64,000 bases of DNA from JAJDNS01 sp963578825 (lineage in GTDB: Bacteria; Acidobacteriota; Vicinamibacteria; Fen-336), in NCBI GenBank assembly GCA_963578825.1, contig CAUZDW010000017.1, forward strand, positions 14,462 through 78,461, written 5' to 3'. The position numbers and the translations under genes were made by a program. Below are positions 17,797-25,838 of the stretch, piece after piece. Under the pieces are notes generated by a model. That model worked only from the letters and a program-made list of their open reading frames with translations. It was not told where the DNA came from and did no database searches. How positions within the stretch are numbered: the stretch's first letter is position 1; each line of letters starts with the position of its first letter.

Positions 17797-18881
17797 GAAC
17801 GCCTCGAGACGATGGCTGAGGCCGGTCGTCTGCGCCGCATCATCATTCACACGTTGCCCTTTCGTGTCGGTCGCCGCCAGGGGCTCGAGCTCACCCTTCC
17901 TGCCGACGCCGTCTCGAAGAGCCACGCCGAGATCTATGGCGCGGGATCGGGTCTAAGCCTCCGGGGCCTGGGCAGCAAGAACGGGACCTTCGTCAATCGC
18001 AGGCGGATCGAGAGTGCCGCGCTCCACGAGGAAGACATCGTCCACTTCGCCGATTTCGAGTTCCGTGTGGGCCGGATCGACGAGTCCGAGACCGGTCCGA
18101 TGGCGGTCTACGAAGAGCGACCCACCACCGTGGTGCCCGCGAGCCGGGAGCTGTCCCACCACTTCGAGAAGGGCACCCGCGAGATGCGCGAGCTGCTCCG
18201 GGACAAGCTCGTGACGATGGTGTTTCAGCCCATCGTCCTTCTCCCCCTGGGCACGGTGGCCGCGTACGAGGCGCTCGGGCGAGGCCGTCACCCCGCGCTG
18301 CCCGAGAGCCCGCTCGATCTCTTCCGCATCGCCGAGGACATTGGCGCCGAGGCCGAGCTCAGCCGGCTCTTTCGGCGCACCGCCGTCGAGCTCGCCGCAG
18401 AGCGCGACGATCTGCCGACGATCTTCCTCAACACGCATCCGATCGAGCTCGTGCGTCCGGGCCTCCTCGAGTCTCTCGAGGAGCTGCGAAAGATGGCCCC
18501 CCAGCTCGATCTCGCCCTCGAGATCCACGAGAGCGTCCTGACGCGCCCGGAGGGCCATCGCCGAGCTGCGGGCGCTGCTCCCCGAACGCAACATCGCCCT
18601 GGTCTACGACGACTTCGGCGCCGGCCGGTCGCGCCGCCTCGAGCTCGCCGAGGCCCCGCCCCACTACTTGAAGTTCGACCGCAGCTTCATTTCCGGCCTC
18701 GATCCGGCTTCCAACACCGGGAAGATGCTGAGGTCGCTCCTGTCCCTGGCCAACGAGCTCCTGGTCAAGACCGTCGCCGAGGGCGTCGAGACACCCGCCG
18801 AAGCCGCCGCCTGTTCCGACATCGGCTTCACTCACGCCCAGGGCTTCAACATCGGCCGCCCCCGCCCCCTCGAGTCCCCCT
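17797..18881 (+). pseudogene. FHA-EAL signalling protein, 5'-truncated and frameshifted
   Basis: From about 17797 the frame encodes an FHA domain (LPFRVGRR, SKSHAEIYG, GLGSKNGTFVN), which binds phosphothreonine. An EAL-type domain follows (FQPIVLLPLGTVAAYEALGR, FLNTHPIEL, LALEIHES). At 18553-18555 one extra G moves the remaining EAL domain into another frame (AIAELRALLPE, VYDDFGAGRS, LKFDRSFISG, TVAEGVETPAE, AQGFNIGRP). The first residues are lost at the FecR junction. No stop follows the EAL end; the open frame continues into the antisense of accD. The EAL signature reads EALG rather than EAL plus the usual acidic set, so cyclic-di-GMP hydrolysis is doubtful. The nearest ATG (17812) would omit only a few residues. 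Confidence 0.75.
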
Positions 18882-19721
18882 CTAACTCAAGAAGAACTGC
18901 AGACAGCGCACGAGCGTCTCTTTCAGCTCGCGACGGTTCACCACTATGTCGAGCATGCCGTGCTCGAGCAGGAACTCCGAGCGCTGGAACCCCGGGGGCA
19001 GCTTCTGCCGTATGGTCTGCTCGATGACCCGCGGTCCGGCGAACCCGATGAGCGCCTGCGGCTCGGCGATGTTGAGATCGCCCAGCATGGCGTACGAGGC
19101 GGTGACGCCTCCGGTCGTGGGGTCCGTTAGGACGCTCAGGAAGGCCAGTCGTTCTTCGTGCATCCGCGCCAGGGCGGCCGCGATCTTGGCCATCTGCATG
19201 AGCGAGAGCGTACCCTCCATCATGCGGGCGCCACCCGAGCAGGAGACGACGACGAGGGGCAGTCGCTCTTCGACTGCCCGCTCGATCGATCGCGTCACCT
19301 TCTCGCCGACGACGACGCCCATCGATCCGCCGATGAAGGCGTACTCCATGGCCGCGATGACCGTCCGTCGCCCACCCATCTCGCCCACGGCGGAAACGAC
19401 GGCATCATAGGAGTCGGTCTTCGCCTTGCCCGCGCGCAGCCGGTCCGCGTAGGGCCGCTTGTCGTTGAACTCCAGCGGGTCGGAGCTCACAAGTCCGCGA
19501 TCGAACTCCTCCCAGGCCCCGTCGAAGAGCATGTTCAGCCGCTCGCGCGCTCCGATACGGAAATGGAAAGCGCATTTCGGGCAGACCGACAGGTTCTTGA
19601 GGACGTCCTTGCGATAGAGGATCTCCTTGCAGCTGCCGCACTTCACCCAGAGCCCTTCGGGCACACGGCTCTCCGCCGGTCGGGGCGCGAGGGAGGGGGA
19701 TTGACGTCGGAACCAGGCCAA
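18882..19721 (-). CDS. accD: Acetyl-CoA carboxylase carboxyltransferase subunit beta
   Basis: The 279-residue product has the AccD zinc ribbon (C28, C31, C47, C50) followed by the carboxyltransferase fold with SYDAVVSAVGEMGG, GGSMGVVVGEK and SGGARMMEG. With AccA it transfers carboxyl from biotin to acetyl-CoA in the first committed step of fatty acid synthesis. The start is a TTG at 19721, giving MAWFRR, the classic AccD N-terminus, with GGAG eight bases upstream. The longer reading from 19748 adds nine non-family residues. It lies four bases after the small coiled-coil gene and downstream of a Ser/Thr kinase gene, probably in one operon. Confidence 0.95.
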   Translation of the reverse strand: MAWFRRQSPSLAPRPAESRVPEGLWVKCGSCKEILYRKDVLKNLSVCPKCAFHFRIGARERLNMLFDGAWEEFDRGLVSSDPLEFNDKRPYADRLRAGKAKTDSYDAVVSAVGEMGGRRTVIAAMEYAFIGGSMGVVVGEKVTRSIERAVEERLPLVVVSCSGGARMMEGTLSLMQMAKIAAALARMHEERLAFLSVLTDPTTGGVTASYAMLGDLNIAEPQALIGFAGPRVIEQTIRQKLPPGFQRSEFLLEHGMLDIVVNRRELKETLVRCLQFFLS

Positions 19722-19725
19722 GGCG

Positions 19726-19962
19726 CTACTCCTCCTGATCCTCCGCATCCTCCGCCGGACCGAGGTCGTTCTCGATCCCGAGCATCCGGCACGCCCCGTC
19801 GTAGATCTGCCGGGCTGCGTTCTTCCGGGCCTGGAGATCCGCGAGGCGCTCCTTGACCTTGGCCAGCTCCTCCTCGATCTGCTCGTTCAGCTCGTCGATC
19901 TGCGTGCGAGTGACTTCGAGAGTCTGCTTGTAGACCTTCGTCTGTTCGTCGGTGAGCCCCAT
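19726..19962 (-). CDS. Small coiled-coil protein between kinase and accD
   Basis: The 78-residue product is a continuous amphipathic helix (residues ~5-60, e.g. TRTQIDELNEQIEEELAKVK) with an acidic C-terminal tail. The ATG at 19962 is chosen because GAGGAGG precedes it by eight bases. The earlier ATG at 19989 overlaps the kinase stop and has no such site. The kinase gene ends at 19976, and accD starts four bases after this stop. I do not recognise a family. Its position suggests an adaptor in the kinase-accD operon; that is inference. Confidence 0.75.
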   Translation of the reverse strand: MGLTDEQTKVYKQTLEVTRTQIDELNEQIEEELAKVKERLADLQARKNAARQIYDGACRMLGIENDLGPAEDAEDQEE

Positions 19963-19975
19963 CGCCGGCGCCTCC

Positions 19976-21388
19976 TCAATCGATGCCAAACCGCTTCAGC
20001 AGCACGTCCAGCGAGAAGCTGTCCGAGTCGTTGTCGCCTCCCGACTCGACCGCGCTCGCCGCCTCGCTCCCCTCCCGCTCTTCTCTGTCGTACAGCAGCT
20101 CGAGGAAGCGGGCGAGGTCTCGTGTGGTCACCGGCGGCCGCTCGCGGAGGATCTTCTCAATCCCCCGCTGCATCTGGCCGGCATCCTGGTACCTTTCTTC
20201 CGGGTTTCGGGCCAGCGCCTTCATGATCACACGATCGAGGGCCTCGGGCACGCGAGAATTCACCTGGCGCGCCGGCGTGATCACGCACTTGCGGACCAGC
20301 TCGAGGATCGTCGCCTCCGAGTCCGCGCCCGCGAAGGGCTTGTGCTCCGAGACCATCTCGTAGAGCACCAGGCCCAGCGAGAACACGTCGCTGCGGTGAT
20401 CGATCGTGCGACCCCAGGCCTGCTCGGGGCTCATGTAGAGGAGCTTGCCGCGCAGGGCTCCACGCTCCGTCTTGGAAGCCTTGGTCGCCGCCTTGGCGAT
20501 GCCGAAATCGGCGAGCTTCACATTGCCTTCGAAGGCGATCAGGATGTTCTGGGGGCTGACGTCGCGGTGCACGATCTCCATGGGCTGGCCCCGCTCGTCC
20601 TTCTTGCGGTGCGCGTACTCGAGAGCGGAGCACACCTGGCTGATGACCCGCAGGCTGAGATCGAGGGGCATGCGCAGGCCCTTGTTCCGGGTGCGCTTCA
20701 CGATGGATCGCAGGTCGTGCCCGTGCACGTACTCCATGGCGATGTAGTAGCTCGTGTCGATCTTTCCCAGGTCGAAGATCTGGACGATGTTCGGGTGGGT
20801 GAGGCCGGCCACCATCTTGGCCTCGTCCACGAACATCGTCAGGAACTCCTTGTTCTCAGAGAGGTGGGGACGGATGCGTTTCAACGCGACGATCTTCTCG
20901 AAACCCTCGACCCCGCTGCGCTTGGCCTTGAAGACCTCGGCCATGCCGCCGACGGCGACACGATCGAGAAGGCGATAGGGGCCGAGGGAGTCGTCTCTCC
21001 ACGATTCGGCTCGACCAGGCGGCGCCGAATCCTCCAGTACCCTTTGATCCGCTTCGCTGGGCGGCTCGTCGAAGGCGCGCTCGGCGACCGCGGCGAGGTG
21101 GACACCCGGACCCAGGGCGATCTTGGGCGGCGTGATGATGAACTTCGCGCCGGTGTTCTCGTGGGCCGGAGGCCTCCGCGCCTGCTCGTCGTCATCGACC
21201 GGCGCTGCAGGTCTCATTCGCCGGAACGGGGCCTCCTCGAGGACCGGCGCGCTCCGAGTGCTCTTCGTCCCGGTCCCCGGGTGCGGCGGGGCGTCGACCA
21301 GGTGTCCGAAGAGATCCTCGGATGTGGCGAGGCCGTCGTCCTCCTCGTCCGGCGGCACGGGGGCGTCCTTTGGTTTGCGTTCTTTCAT
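19976..21388 (-). CDS. Bacterial Ser/Thr protein kinase (PknB-like), soluble
   Basis: The 470-residue product has a ~130-residue acidic, disordered N-terminus and a complete Hanks-type kinase domain. This includes the glycine loop VAVGGMAEVF, VALKRI with Lys170, Glu189 in DEAKMVAGL, the catalytic loop HRDVSPQN (Asp276), DFG at 294-296 and SPEQ. No transmembrane segment or extracellular sensor follows the domain; the C-terminus is a ~120-residue helical, acidic tail. It should phosphorylate cytosolic proteins. It is first in an apparent operon with the coiled-coil protein and accD, which makes AccD, the acetyl-CoA carboxylase complex or the coiled-coil protein candidate substrates (inference). 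Confidence 0.92.
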   Translation of the reverse strand: MKERKPKDAPVPPDEEDDGLATSEDLFGHLVDAPPHPGTGTKSTRSAPVLEEAPFRRMRPAAPVDDDEQARRPPAHENTGAKFIITPPKIALGPGVHLAAVAERAFDEPPSEADQRVLEDSAPPGRAESWRDDSLGPYRLLDRVAVGGMAEVFKAKRSGVEGFEKIVALKRIRPHLSENKEFLTMFVDEAKMVAGLTHPNIVQIFDLGKIDTSYYIAMEYVHGHDLRSIVKRTRNKGLRMPLDLSLRVISQVCSALEYAHRKKDERGQPMEIVHRDVSPQNILIAFEGNVKLADFGIAKAATKASKTERGALRGKLLYMSPEQAWGRTIDHRSDVFSLGLVLYEMVSEHKPFAGADSEATILELVRKCVITPARQVNSRVPEALDRVIMKALARNPEERYQDAGQMQRGIEKILRERPPVTTRDLARFLELLYDREEREGSEAASAVESGGDNDSDSFSLDVLLKRFGID

Positions 21389-21594
21389 GGCCCAGCCCGC
21401 TGCCGCTTCTGAATAGGATAGTCAGGCGTCTTCTTTAGGTCAACGAAGAGTGGGACTTACGCTGAGTCACGACGTCGAAACGGGCCCCGGCCGGTTCGCC
21501 AGAGTCCAGTCCGGCTCCTGGGGTTGTCGGAGGCCCCGCGAGCCGCCCGCCTCGCGTATCCAACAGAGTTCGCGGAGGATACCACGACGCCGGA

Positions 21595-21603
21595 TGCTAT
21601 AAT
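21595..21603 (+). promoter_or_regulatory. Extended -10 element TGCTATAAT
   Basis: A consensus TATAAT with upstream TG lies 52 bases before the TPR-pseudokinase start at 21655, in the divergent region with the Ser/Thr kinase gene. No convincing -35 is seen, as is common for extended -10 promoters. Confidence 0.5.
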
Positions 21604-21654
21604 CCCGGTCCTCCCCTGGGGGCTGGCAGCCAGCCGGGAGGCCATGAGCTCCGA

Positions 21655-24075
21655 ATGGATCTTCTGTTCAGCCTTCTGGATCACCCGCTCGTGCTCTGGG
21701 CCATTGGCCTGGGGGTCCTGTTCTTCATCTACAGGGCCGTCGCTCCCCATCTCAAGCTGAACGTCCCCGGCGGCAATCTCGGCGACGATCTGGCGGACAA
21801 GGTTCTCGGCTCACGATGGAAGGAGAGAAAGCTCGAGCGCGAGGTGGAGCGCCTCAAGAAGCAGGGCAACTACCTCGCCGCCGGCCAGGTCCTGGAGGAC
21901 GCGAAGCGGCTCTCGGAGGCGGCGGAGGTTTATCTCGAGGGCCAGGAGTTTTACGCGGCAGCCGGGATGTACGAGAAGCTGGGCCGTTCCGAGCGAGCGG
22001 CCGAGTTCTATCTCCAGGCCGGCGACTACAAGAAGGGGGCGGCCCTTTTCACTTCCGCGGGGAAGCCGGCCCGGGCGGCGGCCCTCTTTCTGGAGAAGGG
22101 AAACAATCTGGAGGCGGCGCGCCTGTTTGGGCTGGCAGGAGAGTGGGGAAAAGCGGCCGAGCTGTACGAGAAGGGGGGGGTATCCCCTTCGGGCAGCCGA
22201 GGGCTGGGCCAAGGTGGGCGAGACCCTGAAGGCCGCCGAGGCCTATGCGAAGCACTTCTCGGAGAACGTCTCCTTCGGCTCGACCTACTCCTCGGCCTCG
22301 GGCCCCGGGTCCAGGGAGGCCAAGAGCGCGCTCCTCGCCGGGCAGCTGTTCGAGAAAGCGGGGAAGCCCGATCGCGCGGTCGAGATCTTCGGCAAGGGGG
22401 GCCATCACCGGGAATGCGCGGGTGCGTTTCTTCGGCTCGGGCAGCTGGCCAAGGCCGCCGAGGCGTTCCTCCGCGCCGAGGACAACGAGCAGGCGGCCAT
22501 CGCCTACGAAAAGGCAGGCGAGGCGATCCCCGCCGCCAACCTCCGGGGGGAGGTGGCCTTCAAGGCGGATCGCGTTCCCGAAGCCGCGGCCTGGTTCGTC
22601 AAGAGGCAGGATACCTGCGTGCCGCCGAGCTGTACGAGTCCGTGGACCTGCTTGCGGAGGCGGCCGGCGCCTACGAAGCGGGGGAGAGCTGGGCCGCGGC
22701 GGGAGGCGTCTATCTGCGGGCCGGGCTAAAGGACCGTGGCGCTGCCGCCTACGAGAAGGGCGGTGAGTACGAGACGGCGGCCAAGCTGTACGAGGAGCTC
22801 GAAAACAAGGCGAAGGCCGCGGAGCTTTTCGGTCGCGCCGGGTTTACGTTCAAGAGCGGCGAGGCGGCCGCCGAGGCCGGCGAGCGGGAGAAGGCGATCG
22901 CCCTCCTCCAGCGCGTTCAGGCCGGAGACGAGAACTACCGGGCGGCCACCGAGCTCCTGGCCCGGCTCTTCATCGACACGGGGATGCCGGCGCTGGCGCA
23001 AGAACGTCTCCAGAAGGTCATCGGCGGCGAGCCCGTCTCGGCGGCCAACCTCGACCTCTACTACTGGTTGGCGCGCACTCACGAGTCCACCGGCTCGGCC
23101 CAGGACGCAGTGGCTCTGTACAAGAAGATCCAGGCCGAGGACCTGAGCTACCGGGACGTTCAGGCGCGGGTGAGCCATCTTCAGGGAGGCGCACCTCCAC
23201 CCGCGCCTGCCGCGCCCGCCCCGCCGTCCCCAGCACCCGGGGCCCCGCCCCCACCGGTCGCCGCCGGCGCGGCTCCGGCTCCACCGGCCGCGGCCGCGCC
23301 CGCTCCTTCTCCGCCGGCTGGAGCACCGGCGGCTCGCCCGCCGCGATTCGTCCCCAAGGAAGAGATTGGACGTGGCCCACTCGGGGTGCTCTATCGGGGT
23401 GAAGATGCCGCCGACGGTCGCAGCGTCGTCATCCGGGTGTTGCCGCCGGAGATGGTCAAAGACCGGGAGGTGCTCACGGCCACGGTGAACGACCTCAAGG
23501 CCGCTTCCGCGATCTCGCATCCGAACCTCGTGAAGGTCATCGCCTACATGGAGCTGCGCGGCCAGCGCTGCGTGGTGAGTGAATACGTTCAGGGCCGGAA
23601 CTTTCAGGAGCTGGTCCAGTCCGGCCGCCGCGCCTCCTTCCAGCAGGTGCACGCCCTCGGACGGATCGTCGGGCAGGCGCTCTCGGTGGCGCACGGCAAG
23701 GGCCTCGTCCACGGCTCGATCCAGCCGTCGAACACCATGGTGGCCTCGGGCGTGATCAAGGTTGCCGACCTCGGCCTGGGTCGCCTGGCCCGCACCCTGG
23801 CTCCGAGCCCGAGCTATCGGCCGCCGGAGGGGGACCACGACGCCGGGGGCGACCTCTACGCTCTGGCGGCGGTGATGTACCACCTGCTCACCGGGACACA
23901 CCCGAGCTCGCAGCCTCAGGGCGTCGGCCTGCCCCTGCCCTCGCAGCTGGCCCCAGGCGTGCCCGAGTCCATGGACAAGCTGCTCCTCCGGGGTCTCCAT
24001 CCGAGGCCCGATCTTCGGCCGACCGACGCGGAGTGGTTTCTGCGCGAGCTCCGCGAGATGGTGAAGATCGGGTGA
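21655..24075 (+). CDS. TPR-repeat / pseudokinase membrane protein, with two compensating frameshifts
   Basis: The N-terminus is one membrane helix (LVLWAIGLGVLFFIYRA, residues ~13-29). Long tetratricopeptide-like repeats follow (YEKLGRSERAAEFYLQAGDYKKGAALF, many copies), then a Pro/Ala linker (~505-560) and a kinase-fold C-terminus. Key kinase residues are replaced: VAIK becomes VVIRVL, HRD becomes VHGSIQPSN and DFG becomes ADLGLG, so it is a pseudokinase. Between 22173-22180 (eight G) and about 22613 the repeats continue in another frame (WAKVGETLKAAEAY, GQLFEKAGKPDRA). This implies one extra G and one missing base. It heads an operon with the zinc-ribbon and DUF4388 genes. The product would be a scaffold at the inner membrane. 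Confidence 0.75.
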   Translation: MDLLFSLLDHPLVLWAIGLGVLFFIYRAVAPHLKLNVPGGNLGDDLADKVLGSRWKERKLEREVERLKKQGNYLAAGQVLEDAKRLSEAAEVYLEGQEFYAAAGMYEKLGRSERAAEFYLQAGDYKKGAALFTSAGKPARAAALFLEKGNNLEAARLFGLAGEWGKAAELYEKGGVSPSGSRGLGQGGRDPEGRRGLCEALLGERLLRLDLLLGLGPRVQGGQERAPRRAAVRESGEARSRGRDLRQGGPSPGMRGCVSSARAAGQGRRGVPPRRGQRAGGHRLRKGRRGDPRRQPPGGGGLQGGSRSRSRGLVRQEAGYLRAAELYESVDLLAEAAGAYEAGESWAAAGGVYLRAGLKDRGAAAYEKGGEYETAAKLYEELENKAKAAELFGRAGFTFKSGEAAAEAGEREKAIALLQRVQAGDENYRAATELLARLFIDTGMPALAQERLQKVIGGEPVSAANLDLYYWLARTHESTGSAQDAVALYKKIQAEDLSYRDVQARVSHLQGGAPPPAPAAPAPPSPAPGAPPPPVAAGAAPAPPAAAAPAPSPPAGAPAARPPRFVPKEEIGRGPLGVLYRGEDAADGRSVVIRVLPPEMVKDREVLTATVNDLKAASAISHPNLVKVIAYMELRGQRCVVSEYVQGRNFQELVQSGRRASFQQVHALGRIVGQALSVAHGKGLVHGSIQPSNTMVASGVIKVADLGLGRLARTLAPSPSYRPPEGDHDAGGDLYALAAVMYHLLTGTHPSSQPQGVGLPLPSQLAPGVPESMDKLLLRGLHPRPDLRPTDAEWFLRELREMVKIG

Positions 24076-24704
24076 GCTGCCCCCTCTGCCGGCAGCGCAA
24101 GGGCAAGCGTGCCTGCCCCGCGAAGGGAGCCGGCATCTGCTCTCAATGCTGTGGCACGAAGCGGCTCGTCGAGATCGAGTGCCCGTCCGACTGCGTGTAT
24201 CTGACGGGGGCCCACGCGCACGGCTGGGAGGGCCGCGCGGCGGATCGCGAGCGGGACGAGCGGCGCCTGGGCCCGCACGTGGCCCGTCTCACGGAGAGGC
24301 AGCTGCACCTCGTGCTCCTGGCCCTGGCCGGCATCAATGGGATTCGGGGCCGCAGGAGCGATCTCGACGATGCGATCCTGCTCGAGGCGGTCGTCGCTCT
24401 ACGCAAGACCGTCGAGACGCGCGAGCGGGGAGTCCTCTACGAGCACCCTGCCACCGACGCTCGAGCACAGGAGCTCGTCCAGGAGCTCTCCGGCATGTTC
24501 GAGGCGCGGGACGGCGAAGGAGGAGTGCATCGCCCCTCCGACCGTGACCTCGCAGCGGCGTTGCGCGGGCTCGAAGGGGCCCTCGCCGCCACGGCTGGTG
24601 AGAAAGAAGGGCCGCGAGTCTTCTTGGACACCGCGACCCGGCTGGTGGGACGTCTCGGGGGCAGGCCCACCAATCGTCCCCGCCCCCTGATCGTCGAGCC
24701 CTAG
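24072..24704 (+). CDS. Zinc-ribbon protein of unknown function
   Basis: The GTG at 24072 overlaps the TGA of the pseudokinase gene (GTGA), giving a 210-residue protein. The N-terminus is cysteine-rich: CPLC at residues 3-6, then a CPA, an ICSQCCGTKR and a CPSDC segment within ~50 residues. This is likely two zinc knuckles. A helical region with no recognisable motif follows. I have seen this CPxC...ICxxCCGxxR...CPxDCxYL signature as a conserved N-terminal module in uncharacterised proteins, but no function is established. Translational coupling to the pseudokinase gene suggests it acts with it. Confidence 0.8.
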   Translation: MSCPLCRQRKGKRACPAKGAGICSQCCGTKRLVEIECPSDCVYLTGAHAHGWEGRAADRERDERRLGPHVARLTERQLHLVLLALAGINGIRGRRSDLDDAILLEAVVALRKTVETRERGVLYEHPATDARAQELVQELSGMFEARDGEGGVHRPSDRDLAAALRGLEGALAATAGEKEGPRVFLDTATRLVGRLGGRPTNRPRPLIVEP

Positions 24705-24723
24705 AGAAAGAGCTCCAAGAACA

Positions 24724-25827
24724 ATGAGCTTCGCAGGAGATCTTCACACCTTCGATATCTTCGACTTGCTTGCCTGGATCCAGGGACGCAGGCGTTCGGG
24801 GACCCTTTTGATGACGCGGCTCTCCACGAAGAAGCGCTTGGCGTTTCGCGACGGCTTCCTCGACTGGTCGACCTGCAACGACCCCCGGGAAACGATCGGG
24901 CAAGCGCTGGTGCGAGAGAAGCTGATCACCGAAGAGGCACTCTTCACGGCGCTGCTGAAGCAGGAGACGGACCGCCGCCGCCTCGGCGAGATACTGATCG
25001 GCGAGAAGCTACTCACGGAGCAGCAGCTGATGAAGACGCTGCGCGGCAACGCCGAAGCCCACCTCTACGATCTGTTCCTCTGGGACGATGGACGCTTCGA
25101 CTTCGACGACTCGTCCCCGTCAAACGAGTCTCCCTCCGATCTGCGAATCGACCTCAGGACGCTTCTCGAAGAAGGTCGACACCGTCGCGAACGCTGGCAG
25201 GAGCTGCGCAAGCGTTTCCCCACCGGCGAGATGACGTTCAAGGTCCTGGGGGACGCCGAGCAGGTCGCCAACCCCGCCAGAAAGCAGCTGGTGAGACTCG
25301 CATCCGAAGGGAAGACCTTGGCCGCGATCAGTCTCGAGGCGCGTCGCTCGCAGTACGACACCGCGCTCCACATCGCTGGTCTGTGCGACGAGGGTCTCTT
25401 GGCCGTAGAGAACATCGAAGCCGGCGTGGCCGAGACAGACCCGGTCGCGCTGATCGAGGCTCTCCTGGCAGGCGCGGAGATGCGACTCAAGGAAGGCCGC
25501 TTCGACTCCTCCCTCGAGGCCTACGAGCGCGTCCTCGCCCTCGACGGAGTGAACCAGCCCGCGAAGAAGGGCCTCCTTGCGGTCGTGGATGTGCGGCGCA
25601 AGGCCAAGGTCGCCGATGCGATTCCACTCGACAAGATCCCTGTCCTGCGCCTCGGGGCGATGGCGCTCGCCAACGAGAGCTTCGATCCCCAGGAGGGGTT
25701 CGTGCTTTCCCGTGTCAACGGGCAGTGGGACATCCGCTCGATCCTGAAGCTTTGTCCCATTCCGGAGACTGGCGCTCTCGTGATCTTCACACGCCTGCTC
25801 GAGCACAAGGTGATCGATCTGCGCTGA
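24724..25827 (+). CDS. DUF4388/PATAN-type regulatory protein
   Basis: The 367-residue product begins with a DUF4388-like module (GDLHTFDIFDLLAWIQGRRR, SGTLLM, FRDGFLDW). Helical segments resembling the GspE N-terminal fold come next (TIGQALVREKLITEEALFTALLKQ, RLGEILIGEKLLTEQQL). The middle has a TPR-like pair (LEAYERVLALDGVNQPAKKGL) and the C-terminus another winged-helix-like segment. Proteins with this domain occur with chemosensory, gliding and pilus systems. It follows the zinc-ribbon gene by 19 bases and precedes the copper ATPase by 11. A link to the PilT genes 22 kb away is possible but unproven. Confidence 0.75.
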   Translation: MSFAGDLHTFDIFDLLAWIQGRRRSGTLLMTRLSTKKRLAFRDGFLDWSTCNDPRETIGQALVREKLITEEALFTALLKQETDRRRLGEILIGEKLLTEQQLMKTLRGNAEAHLYDLFLWDDGRFDFDDSSPSNESPSDLRIDLRTLLEEGRHRRERWQELRKRFPTGEMTFKVLGDAEQVANPARKQLVRLASEGKTLAAISLEARRSQYDTALHIAGLCDEGLLAVENIEAGVAETDPVALIEALLAGAEMRLKEGRFDSSLEAYERVLALDGVNQPAKKGLLAVVDVRRKAKVADAIPLDKIPVLRLGAMALANESFDPQEGFVLSRVNGQWDIRSILKLCPIPETGALVIFTRLLEHKVIDLR

Positions 25828-25838
25828 GAGAAGGAAGC

